Assembly (NCBI GenBank): GCA_017452785.1
Contig: JAFTLT010000026.1
Location: 1-45,790, forward strand
DNA length: 45,790 nt
Origin: Clostridia bacterium
GTDB lineage: Bacteria > Bacillota > Clostridia > Oscillospirales > Acutalibacteraceae
Reading direction: 5' to 3'
Part shown: positions 9,553 through 16,237 of the stretch, in pieces
How the letters are laid out: every line of letters starts with the position of its first letter
Numbering within the stretch: the stretch's first letter is position 1
Position numbers and translations under genes: made by a program
Notes under the pieces: generated by a model
Told to the model about the DNA's origin: nothing
The model's input: only the letters and a program-made list of their open reading frames with translations
Database searches by the model: none

Positions 9553-9580
9553 TATAGGGACAGCTCAGACTGTCCCTATA
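9553..9580 (+). terminator. Hairpin after GH51 (weak terminator or spacer)
   Basis: TATAGGGACAG (9553-9563) and CTGTCCCTATA (9570-9580) are a perfect 11-bp inverted repeat with a 6-base loop. The tail is TTCAGG rather than a U-run, so it may stabilise the 3' end or only attenuate read-through into the next gene, whose ATG is 13 bases on. Confidence 0.5.
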
Positions 9581-9593
9581 TTCAGGTAAAATT

Positions 9594-10283
9594 ATGAACA
9601 GAACTGTAATAAAATACATAGCCGTTGCGGCTATGCTCATTGATCATATAGGTCTTTTGTTTGTGCCTATTTCCACACCTCTCGGCACTGCTATGAGAGT
9701 TATCGGCAGACTGACAGCACCGATTATGTGCTTCTTTTTAGCTGAGGGCTTTACTCACACAAGTTCAAAAAAGAAATACGGCATGAGGCTGTTTGCTTTT
9801 GCACTTATATCACAGATTCCTTTTATTTATATGATGAAAGGTTATTTCTGGGTGGCACACTTTAATTTTATTGCCACTCTGTTTCTCTGTTTTATGATAT
9901 TGCTTACCCTTGAAAAGGTGGAAAACATTCTTCTTAAGGTGGTTATTATAGCCTGCCTTGCATCTCTTGGTTATTTTTGTGACTGGGGACTTATGGCACC
10001 GCTTTGGGTGATGTGCTTTTATCTTTGCAAGGATAACAAAAAACAAATGGCTCTATGGTACTCGGTGCTTTGTGCCTTCTGGGTAATTCGCTGCTGTGTG
10101 GTAGGTTTTGACAATGGCGCAGATTGGTATGACTCCTTGTGGCAGCTGGGCTCTTTCGGTGCCCTGCCTATACTTTATTCTTACAACGGTGAAGGCGGAA
10201 AGACGGGCAAATTCACGAAGTGGTTTTTCTATTGGTTTTATCCCGTTCACCTTCTTGTTCTCGGCATTATTTTCAGAACATAA
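9594..10283 (+). CDS. TraX-family integral membrane protein
   Basis: 229 residues, about seven to eight hydrophobic segments. The start RTVIKYIAVAAMLIDHIG, then MRVIGRLTAPIMCFFLAEGF, is diagnostic of the TraX family. The name comes from F-pilin N-acetylation, but chromosomal Firmicutes members occur without conjugation genes and are thought to be membrane acyltransferase-like proteins. No conjugation genes are present here. Its neighbours are a glycosidase and a convergent lipase-like hydrolase, so an envelope acylation role is possible but unproven. Confidence 0.88.
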   Translation: MNRTVIKYIAVAAMLIDHIGLLFVPISTPLGTAMRVIGRLTAPIMCFFLAEGFTHTSSKKKYGMRLFAFALISQIPFIYMMKGYFWVAHFNFIATLFLCFMILLTLEKVENILLKVVIIACLASLGYFCDWGLMAPLWVMCFYLCKDNKKQMALWYSVLCAFWVIRCCVVGFDNGADWYDSLWQLGSFGALPILYSYNGEGGKTGKFTKWFFYWFYPVHLLVLGIIFRT

Positions 10284-10287
10284 AAAC

Positions 10288-10324
10288 AGGACTGCAAGAT
10301 GTTTCGTCATTGCAGTCCTTGAAT
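10288..10324. terminator. Bidirectional terminator between convergent genes
   Basis: AGGACTGCAA (10288-10297) pairs perfectly with TTGCAGTCCT (10310-10319). TGAATTTTTATTTT follows on the plus strand and TGTTTTTA on the minus strand. It separates the TraX gene from the hydrolase ending at 10327. Confidence 0.8.
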
Positions 10325-10326
10325 TT

Positions 10327-11253
10327 TTATTTTGCAATCTCAGTGAGCCATGAAAGAATATCGGCGAAAATCTTTTCTCTGTCGTCTTCAAAGAGAATTT
10401 CGTGTTTGTCACCGGGATAGAGGATAACGCTTGGCTGATGACCTGCATCCTCAAGGTTATCGCAGACATTGATAACACCCTTCCCGTTAAAGCCGATGGG
10501 GTCTTTTGCTCCTGAAACGAGAAGAATGGGAAGTGAGGGAGGGATAAGATATGCCCATTCACTGGTGCAGGCTGAGTTTGCTATTGACATAAGGTCACGT
10601 ATAAGAGACATAGTGAAGTCTGCTCCGCAAAGAGGGTCGCTTATGTAATTCATTATGTTTTCTTCATTTTGTGAAAGCCATTCCTTGCCTGTGCCTTTTC
10701 CGCCTGAAAGAAAAACCTGTGCCTTATCCATAAGAGCAACGGGCACTTTAGCGTGAGCACCTAATTTTTTGCAGGCAAGCTTTATAGGCTCTTCAAATAC
10801 AACGGCTGCTGAGGGCATTTCACCTGTGCCGCAAAGAATAAGACCTGAAAGCTCATGCCAGAAGCTTGTGGCATAAACTCTTGCACAGAATGAGCCCATG
10901 CTGTGACCGAAAAGATAATAGGGAAGCGTGGGGTATCTTTTATGCATAATATTATAGAGAATATGCATATCATCAATCATTCTCTTGTCGCCGTCTTCTT
11001 CGGCAGTGAAGCCTAAATCTTCTTCACTTTCAACACTTCTGCCGTGACCGATGTGGTCATTACCGCAGACTATGTAGCCTTCTTTTGCAAGGAAGCAGGC
11101 AAATTCGTCATAGCGCTGAATATGTTCCGAAACGCCGTGAGCAATCTGAAAAACACCCTTAGGCTCTTTTTCATCATCCTGCCATATACGGCAATAGATT
11201 TTGTTAACTCCTGTTGAGGAAAGAAAATAAGCATCTTTTTTTATGATAGCCAT
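10327..11253 (-). CDS. Alpha/beta-hydrolase, lysophospholipase/monoacylglycerol-lipase-like (Hydrolase_4)
   Basis: 308 residues, no signal peptide. The sequence follows the serine aminopeptidase S33/Hydrolase_4 pattern: QIAHGVSEH...RYDEFA, NDHIGHGRS, nucleophile elbow GHSMGS, acid in SGAKDPIG, and catalytic His in GDKHEILFE. Members cleave monoacylglycerols, lysophospholipids or other short esters in the cytosol. GCGGAGG precedes the ATG, and the minus-strand promoter is at 11288-11316. It is monocistronic and ends at a bidirectional terminator. The substrate is not determined. Confidence 0.9.
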   Translation of the reverse strand: MAIIKKDAYFLSSTGVNKIYCRIWQDDEKEPKGVFQIAHGVSEHIQRYDEFACFLAKEGYIVCGNDHIGHGRSVESEEDLGFTAEEDGDKRMIDDMHILYNIMHKRYPTLPYYLFGHSMGSFCARVYATSFWHELSGLILCGTGEMPSAAVVFEEPIKLACKKLGAHAKVPVALMDKAQVFLSGGKGTGKEWLSQNEENIMNYISDPLCGADFTMSLIRDLMSIANSACTSEWAYLIPPSLPILLVSGAKDPIGFNGKGVINVCDNLEDAGHQPSVILYPGDKHEILFEDDREKIFADILSWLTEIAK

Positions 11254-11287
11254 GTTTTAAACCTCCGCTGTTTTTATATTACTATTC

Positions 11288-11316
11288 ATTATAATATAAA
11301 AATTAAAAATAATCAA
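11288..11316 (-). promoter_or_regulatory. Promoter of the Hydrolase_4 gene
   Basis: Minus strand TTGATT (11316-11311), 17-bp spacer, TATAAT (11293-11288). Confidence 0.65.
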
Positions 11317-11353
11317 TAACTTATGTAATTTTAAGGTTGCGGCACTATTATAG

Positions 11354-11382
11354 TTTACAATTTAACTAAAATGGTATATAAT
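11354..11382 (+). promoter_or_regulatory. Promoter of the DUF5685/J-domain operon
   Basis: TTTACA (11354-11359), 17-bp spacer, TATAAT (11377-11382), about 33 nt before the start at 11416. Confidence 0.7.
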
Positions 11383-11415
11383 ATATGCTGATTATAATAC
11401 TCAGAGAGGTTAACT

Positions 11416-12285
11416 ATGTTTGGCTATGTGAAAACCGATAAGCCTGAAATGAAAATTAAAGATTATGAAGCCTATAAAGGTCTATACTGCTCTCTTTGCA
11501 GTGCAATGGGCAAGCATTTCGGTGTGCTCTCACGGCTGACTCTGAGCTATGACATCACCTTTCTGGTGCTCGCAAGGCTGTCTTTCAGTGGTACCGTGCC
11601 CTGCTTTGAGGGTGGCAGATGTCCCTTTAATCCCACAAAAAAATGCAATTACTGCAACAACAGCAATGAAGAACTCCGCTATGCCGCAGCAGTGTCAATG
11701 ATGATGTTTTATTTCAAAGTGAAAGATAATATCTCAGACGGCAATATATTTAAAAGATTGCTTATGTATCTTATTTTGCCTTGGGCAACTTTCAAGTATA
11801 AAAAGGCAAAGAAAATGTACAGTGAAATTGCAGAAATAATTGAGCAGTCAATGGCTTTGCAAAAAGAGACCGAAAAGAAAAATACGGATATTCCCGATGA
11901 AGCGGCACATGCCAGTGCTCATGCTCTCGGCAGGATAATGGCATATAATATGAATGACGCCGAGGATAATATTTACCGTTTCGGTTACGGAATAGGCAAA
12001 TGGGTTTATCTCACTGATGCCATTTACGATATTGAAAAAGATATAAAATCAGGTAACTACAATGTTTTTGTCAATAAATATGACCTTTGTGCCGGGGACA
12101 GTGTTTCAGATATAAAGGCAGCCCTGACGGGTACAATGAATATGTGTGGGGCTATTTTTGGTGAGGCCTATGAAAAAGCAGAAAATAAATCCTTGACCGC
12201 CATAATGGAAAACATAATCTATGACGGAATGTATAAAACTCTTAACAGTATATTAAACAAAGAAAAATCGAAAGGAAAAGATTAA
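11416..12285 (+). CDS. DUF5685 family protein
   Basis: 289 residues. The start MFGYVKTDKPEMKIKDYEAY followed by a cysteine-containing segment (GLYCSLCSAMGKHFG) and a second cluster (GGRCPFNPTKKCNYC) is typical of DUF5685. The Cys pairs suggest metal binding. The middle is helical with a moderately hydrophobic stretch near residue 120. No enzymatic function is established. It is one base upstream of the J-domain gene, and this association recurs in related Clostridia, implying a shared role, perhaps a specialised co-chaperone system. The RBS is GAGAGG. Confidence 0.85.
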   Translation: MFGYVKTDKPEMKIKDYEAYKGLYCSLCSAMGKHFGVLSRLTLSYDITFLVLARLSFSGTVPCFEGGRCPFNPTKKCNYCNNSNEELRYAAAVSMMMFYFKVKDNISDGNIFKRLLMYLILPWATFKYKKAKKMYSEIAEIIEQSMALQKETEKKNTDIPDEAAHASAHALGRIMAYNMNDAEDNIYRFGYGIGKWVYLTDAIYDIEKDIKSGNYNVFVNKYDLCAGDSVSDIKAALTGTMNMCGAIFGEAYEKAENKSLTAIMENIIYDGMYKTLNSILNKEKSKGKD

Positions 12286-12286
12286 T

Positions 12287-12889
12287 ATGAGAGATCCTTA
12301 TGAAGTGCTCGGAGTGCCCAGAGGCGCTTCAAAAGAGCAGGTTAAAGCAAAATACAGAGAGCTTGCAAAAAAATATCATCCCGATAACTATGTGGATAGT
12401 CCTCTTGCAGAAACAGCCAACGAAAAAATGCAGGAAATCAATGAGGCATATGACGCTATAATTTCAGGCACTGCAGGTGCATCATATTCATCATCCTCTT
12501 CTTCACGAAACTACGGCTTTAACAGCTATCAGCAGGTTCGTGACCTTATGCGCCTTGGCAAGCTTGATGCGGCAGAGCAGCTGCTTGAAAATATGTCACC
12601 GAACACAAGAGACGCTCAGTGGTATTATCTCAAGGGTCAGATTAACTATCAGCGTGGTTGGACTGATCAGGCATTCACATATTTTGCTTCCGCTTATAAT
12701 ATGGAGCCGAATAATGCGGAATACAGACACGCTTATGAAAACTTAAGCCGTCAGCGTGCAGGCGGTTTCAGAACAAACGGCAGACATAATCAGGGCAGTG
12801 ACTGCGACTCCTGCAGTATTTGTCAGGGCCTTTTATGTGCAGATTGCTGCTGCGAGTGCTTCGGCGGCGACTTAATTCCCTGCTGTTGA
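12287..12889 (+). CDS. J-domain (DnaJ-like) co-chaperone with Cys-rich tail
   Basis: 200 residues. The J domain occupies residues 1-60 (DPYEVLGVPRGAS, YRELAKKYHPDN with the essential HPD, INEAYDAI). A Ser-rich linker is followed by TPR-like helices (ARYYLKGQINYQRG-type pattern, residues 85-155). The C-terminal 30 residues are packed with cysteines (CDSCSICQGLLC, CCCECFGGD, ending CC). The J domain should stimulate a DnaK-type Hsp70; the Cys-rich end may bind metal or a lipid/partner. The canonical DnaJ zinc-finger repeats are absent. It lies in an operon with DUF5685 (1-bp gap) and a membrane protein (11-bp gap). Confidence 0.9.
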   Translation: MRDPYEVLGVPRGASKEQVKAKYRELAKKYHPDNYVDSPLAETANEKMQEINEAYDAIISGTAGASYSSSSSSRNYGFNSYQQVRDLMRLGKLDAAEQLLENMSPNTRDAQWYYLKGQINYQRGWTDQAFTYFASAYNMEPNNAEYRHAYENLSRQRAGGFRTNGRHNQGSDCDSCSICQGLLCADCCCECFGGDLIPCC

Positions 12890-12900
12890 GGTAATAGCTT

Positions 12901-13461
12901 ATGAGTCAGAGTGCAAAAACTGCTATAGGCGGCATGACAGCGGCCTTGTCTGTGGTGCTTATGCTGCCGACGGTTATGGGCATTTGGACATATGCCCTGC
13001 CTGCCTTTGCAGGAATACTTATAATGTTCGCCATAATCGAGCTTGATAAAAAATGGGCGCTGGGCATATATATCGCCGTGTCAATTCTCAGTCTTATACT
13101 TCTGCCAAATAAAGAAGCAGCTGTGTTTTATGCCTGTTTTTTCGGGCACTATCCCATAATAAAGGCAATGCTCGAAGGCAGAAATATGCCGAGAGTGTTA
13201 GAGTGGGTTATAAAAATTGTCATATTCAACGCATCTGTTTTAGCGGCGGCGTTTATAATGGTTAAGGTTTTCGGCATGCCTCTTGCAGAGCTTTTGGGCA
13301 CTGAGGGCGAAACCGCTTGGTGGGTAGAGTTTGCTGTGCCTATAACACTGGCAATCGGAAATGTAACCTTTATTGCTTTTGACTATCTTCTCACAATGTC
13401 AGTTGTTGTCTATCTGAACAAATGGCAGAGGCGTTTCAGGAAAATGTTCCCATTTAAGTGA
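12901..13461 (+). CDS. Polytopic membrane protein, function unknown
   Basis: 186 residues with about five hydrophobic helices (10-60, 65-85, 105-130, 145-170), no signal cleavage site and a basic C-terminus (KWQRRFRKMF). No catalytic motif recognised. The size and helix pattern resemble small transporter S-components, but this is only a guess. It is the third gene of the DUF5685/J-domain operon. A hairpin terminator lies downstream at 13564-13601. Confidence 0.75.
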   Translation: MSQSAKTAIGGMTAALSVVLMLPTVMGIWTYALPAFAGILIMFAIIELDKKWALGIYIAVSILSLILLPNKEAAVFYACFFGHYPIIKAMLEGRNMPRVLEWVIKIVIFNASVLAAAFIMVKVFGMPLAELLGTEGETAWWVEFAVPITLAIGNVTFIAFDYLLTMSVVVYLNKWQRRFRKMFPFK

Positions 13462-13680
13462 ATGCAGAGTGCAGAATTGTGGTCGCAGGTTTATTCCCGA
13501 CCAATTTTAAGTTGCTGTCCGCAGAGCTGAAGCTCAGAAACTTGAAGTTTCATCAATCTTAATAAAAACCGGTCACCGCTAATAGACAGTGACCGGTTTT
13601 TATAATCGGGAGAGTTGATATTTAAACTCAGATTCCTCCGCAATTTTGCACTTTGCATTTTGCACTTTGCATTCAGAGAG
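13461..13680. repeat. Composite intergenic repeat with near-inverted ends
   Basis: The left end GAATGCAGAGTGCAGAATTG matches, in reverse complement, the right end (13639-13675), where TTTTGCACTTTGCA occurs twice in tandem (13644-13657, 13658-13671). Between them lie a short dyad-rich segment and a terminator. The arrangement looks like a small nonautonomous intergenic element rather than unique sequence. An AGAGAGC-TCT-GCTCTCT palindrome adjoins it (13676-13692). No gene is seen in 13462-13672. Confidence 0.5.
13564..13601 (+). terminator. Terminator after the J-domain operon
   Basis: AAAAACCGGTCAC (13564-13576) and GTGACCGGTTTTT (13589-13601) are a perfect 13-bp inverted repeat with flanking A and U runs; it can act in both directions. 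Confidence 0.8.
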
Positions 13681-14044
13681 CTCTGCTCTCTGCGCTCATT
13701 TCTTTCTCAATCCACGCCATAATGAGATTGACAATTTTTTCAATCTGAATATCATTAAGCTCTTTTCCGGGTTTTACCTTGTACCACTTATAAAGACAGC
13801 CCCGACAGCAACAGGCCGTAGCGTGCTGTGCAATAAAAACGGGATGCCCTCTCATAGGTGTCTGCTTGCCGTCATTGGCAATGTACTGTGGAGCGAGACG
13901 GTTTGTGATAAAGTCTGTGGCGTGGAGCCTTATTGTATCCATGCCTTTTTCTCTTATATAGGCTTTGTCTTTTTCGCTTAGGTGAAAAGAGCTGCGGAAT
14001 TTCGATTTTCTGAGTTTATCGAGAGCCTCGTCAATGGTTTGCAT
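13673..14044 (-). CDS. DUF4186 family protein
   Basis: 123 residues with the DUF4186 pattern: LRKSKFRSSFHLSEKDKAYI, GMDTIRLHATDFI, then MRGHPVFIAQHATACCCRGCLYKWYKV with clustered cysteines. No function is known for the family. Its ATG (14042-14044) overlaps the TGA of iolB in a TGATG junction, so the two are translationally coupled. The last codons overlap a short palindrome at the edge of the intergenic repeat element, so the original 3' end may have been altered. Confidence 0.88.
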   Translation of the reverse strand: MQTIDEALDKLRKSKFRSSFHLSEKDKAYIREKGMDTIRLHATDFITNRLAPQYIANDGKQTPMRGHPVFIAQHATACCCRGCLYKWYKVKPGKELNDIQIEKIVNLIMAWIEKEMSAESRAL

Positions 14045-14817
14045 CAGTTAGAATTCGCCAACCATTCGTGTTCTTTAGCATAAAAGCGTGTGGTCTTATA
14101 CCAAGGATCACCCTCAAGGTGTCTTACCATCCACACATAGCACATTTCATAGCCGGGAGCCACAACCTGATGGTGGTCGTTGCCGTCGGTGATATATGAA
14201 GCTGAGCCCTGAACGCTCTTATAAACATTGTCACCAACAAAGCAGGCACCAAAGCCCTGAGGCTTATCAAACTGATAATAGTACACCTCAGGCTGAGGAT
14301 GATGGTGGGGAGGATAGCTTGACCATTTGCCCGGCTGGTTGAAAACCTCACCGAGCACCATATTTGAGTAGGGTGCGTTATCATAGTCAAAAACAGTTGA
14401 GCAGATTCTGTGACCTGTACCGCCCCACTGACCCTTGCCGAATTCCTGATAGAGAATATCCTCAGGCTTATAGAAAACAGGAGCAAAGTCCTTGTTGTTA
14501 TCCGTCTGCTGAATAAGAATTTCAGTGTCCTGCTTTGCTGTGATTCTCACTTCAACATTTTTCGGCACGTGAAGGCAATATGGCTTTTTTTCAAAGGGGC
14601 GGCTTCTTTTCATTGTTTCGGTTGTACCTTGCCAAGTGATTGAGGCTTCACCTGAAAGAATAAGAAAAGCAGTTTCGCACTTATCGTCAAGGACGGTGAT
14701 TGTTTCATTATCTTTAAACTTCTTGACTTTGATTGTCATAAGCATATCGGCGTGCTTTTTACCCATTTCGCAGATAATTCTTTCGCCGTTTTCATTAATT
14801 TCGTTATATTCCAGCAT
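14044..14817 (-). CDS. iolB: 5-deoxy-glucuronate isomerase (IolB-like)
   Basis: About 257 residues from the ATG at 14817, which has AAAGGAG upstream. The cupin signature YPPHHHPQPEVYYYQFDKPQ, followed by GFGACFVGD and a late GNDHHQVV...GYEMCYVW, is the IolB/KduI metal-binding pattern. IolB converts 5-deoxy-D-glucuronate to 5-dehydro-2-deoxy-D-gluconate in myo-inositol catabolism, in the cytosol. No other iol genes occur in this window; the partner gene is DUF4186. A relative acting on another uronate is therefore possible. It has its own promoter (14848-14876) divergent from the GH43-like gene. Confidence 0.88.
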   Translation of the reverse strand: MLEYNEINENGERIICEMGKKHADMLMTIKVKKFKDNETITVLDDKCETAFLILSGEASITWQGTTETMKRSRPFEKKPYCLHVPKNVEVRITAKQDTEILIQQTDNNKDFAPVFYKPEDILYQEFGKGQWGGTGHRICSTVFDYDNAPYSNMVLGEVFNQPGKWSSYPPHHHPQPEVYYYQFDKPQGFGACFVGDNVYKSVQGSASYITDGNDHHQVVAPGYEMCYVWMVRHLEGDPWYKTTRFYAKEHEWLANSN

Positions 14818-14847
14818 AATAAATCTCCTTTGCTTCAATATGAAAGA

Positions 14848-14876
14848 ATTGTACTACAAATACTTTTATTTTTCAA
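14848..14876 (-). promoter_or_regulatory. Promoter of iolB-DUF4186
   Basis: Minus strand TTGAAA (14876-14871), 17-bp spacer, TACAAT (14853-14848). Confidence 0.65.
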
Positions 14877-14886
14877 GATGTTTTTG

Positions 14887-14915
14887 TTGTAATGCAGAAA
14901 TAAATATGATATACT
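14887..14915 (+). promoter_or_regulatory. Promoter of the GH43-like gene
   Basis: TTGTAA (14887-14892), 17-bp spacer, TATACT (14910-14915), about 50 nt before the ATG at 14967. Confidence 0.6.
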
Positions 14916-14966
14916 CACTTTGTCGATATGCTGCCGATGCAGCAGCAAGAAAAGGAGAAAACCACT

Positions 14967-15899
14967 ATGCCGTATTTATTCACACACTTTAAAGAAAAAA
15001 TTACTCCCGACGGAGAACAGGTATATTTTTCAGTCAGCCGTGACGGTTTTAACTGGGAACAGTTAAACGGCGGCGAGCCTATACTCACAGCGGAAAAAGG
15101 CGAAAAAGGTTGCCGTGATATCGAAATAGTACGCCTTAAAGAGGGCGGGTTTGTTTTACTCACAACCGACCTTTCAATTGCGTACAGAATGGACGAAAAC
15201 TATCAGGTTAACTGGAAGGAAGTCAACCGCACAGGCAGTAAGTGCCTTCGTATGTGGAAGACTCCCGACCTTATCAATTTTTCTGAGGAAATCCTTTCTC
15301 CCATAGGCATGGAAAGCTTTGGCTGTATGTGGGCACCTGAGGTTTATTTTGAAGAGAAAACAGGGGAGTATCTTATTCATTGGGGCTCAACAGTAAAAGA
15401 GGATGATTACAGCCATATGTCAATTTATTGCAGTGTAACCAAGGATTTTGAGAACTTCTCAGAGCCGAAGCTGTTCTTTACAAAAGACAATGAAATTCTC
15501 GATACTCACATAAGAAAAATTGATGGAGTATATCATATGTTTTATAAAAATGCCGAAAGACCGTCAATGAATATGCACGCCACATCAGACAGTCTTTACG
15601 GTCCTTATCAGCACGATGAGGAGTTTGAAAAATACATGGCTACCCTCGAAAAGCCGGGAAGCTATGAGGCTCCCACAACTCTCGTGCTGCCCGACGGCAG
15701 ATGGTGCCTTATGCTTGACTTTTTTGGCTGTGAAAAGCCGAAAATGGGTTATGTACCTTTTGTGTCAGCCAAACCCGGTGACAGCAATTTCACTATGGCT
15801 AAAGAGAAATTTTCATTCCCTTACGGCTTCAAGCACGGCGGAATTGTTGAGATAACCAAAGAGGAATACAGCAGACTCAAAGACTATTACAAAAACTGA
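14967..15899 (+). CDS. GH43-like glycosidase (five-bladed beta-propeller), cytosolic
   Basis: About 310 residues. The ATG at 14967 is preferred over 14928 because AAAAGGAG lies just upstream. No signal peptide. The propeller pattern fits GH43: candidate acidic residues are D51 (CRDIEIV), D179 (EILDTHIRKIDG) and general acid E234 (SYEAPTTL). The motifs MWAPEVYF and GVYHMFYKN are typical. GH43 members are arabinofuranosidases, arabinanases or xylosidases; the subfamily cannot be fixed by eye. Together with the cytosolic GH51 it would trim imported oligosaccharides. It is monocistronic with a terminator at 15969-16001. Confidence 0.83.
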   Translation: MPYLFTHFKEKITPDGEQVYFSVSRDGFNWEQLNGGEPILTAEKGEKGCRDIEIVRLKEGGFVLLTTDLSIAYRMDENYQVNWKEVNRTGSKCLRMWKTPDLINFSEEILSPIGMESFGCMWAPEVYFEEKTGEYLIHWGSTVKEDDYSHMSIYCSVTKDFENFSEPKLFFTKDNEILDTHIRKIDGVYHMFYKNAERPSMNMHATSDSLYGPYQHDEEFEKYMATLEKPGSYEAPTTLVLPDGRWCLMLDFFGCEKPKMGYVPFVSAKPGDSNFTMAKEKFSFPYGFKHGGIVEITKEEYSRLKDYYKN

Positions 15900-15968
15900 A
15901 ATTTCAAGCGAGTTAATTAATAGTTAATTTATATATTGGAAAACAAAGCAAAAACGCAGAAATAATCG

Positions 15969-16001
15969 ACAAACCAAGCTGAAATGTTTGGTTTGTTTTT
16001 C
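15969..16001 (+). terminator. Terminator after the GH43-like gene
   Basis: ACAAACCAA (15969-15977) pairs with TTGGTTTGT (15988-15996), followed by TTTTCTTTG. Confidence 0.75.
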
Positions 16002-16086
16002 TTTGTTTGTTTAATATTGTTAATCATAAACAAATAAAAGATTAATTTTTCTTACAACTTGACACCGTGTTAAATTTTGGTAAATG

Positions 16087-16115
16087 TTGACGAATTGTTA
16101 AAAAAGTGTTATAAT
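16087..16115 (+). promoter_or_regulatory. Strong promoter of the giant repeat protein
   Basis: TTGACG (16087-16092), 17-bp spacer, TATAAT (16110-16115). It leaves a 5' leader of roughly 115 nt. The stretch 15900-16237 otherwise holds only the GH43 terminator and this leader. Confidence 0.8.
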
Positions 16116-16143
16116 AAACTATAAAATATTGACATAGTTGTGC

Positions 16144-16195
16144 CTTTAAAAGGGTGTAATCGGAGGTCAGCTGAATTTGTGTATCCGTTTTAAAG
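16144..16195 (+). promoter_or_regulatory. Stem in the 5' leader of the giant repeat protein
   Basis: CTTTAAAA (16144-16151) and TTTTAAAG (16188-16195) can close a 36-nt G-rich interior (GGGTGTAATCGGAGGTCAGC...). It matches no riboswitch class I recognise; it may just stabilise the message. Confidence 0.3.
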
Positions 16196-16237
16196 CGCAA
16201 TTGCCAATTATAAAAAATAAAAAAGGAGACATGTTTT

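Noticed and set aside
9594-10283. TraX as evidence of a conjugative element
   Set aside because: No relaxase, type IV secretion or plasmid genes nearby; chromosomal TraX-family proteins are common in Firmicutes.
13644-13671. Tandem 14-bp repeat as a CRISPR array
   Set aside because: Only two adjacent copies with no spacers and no cas genes.
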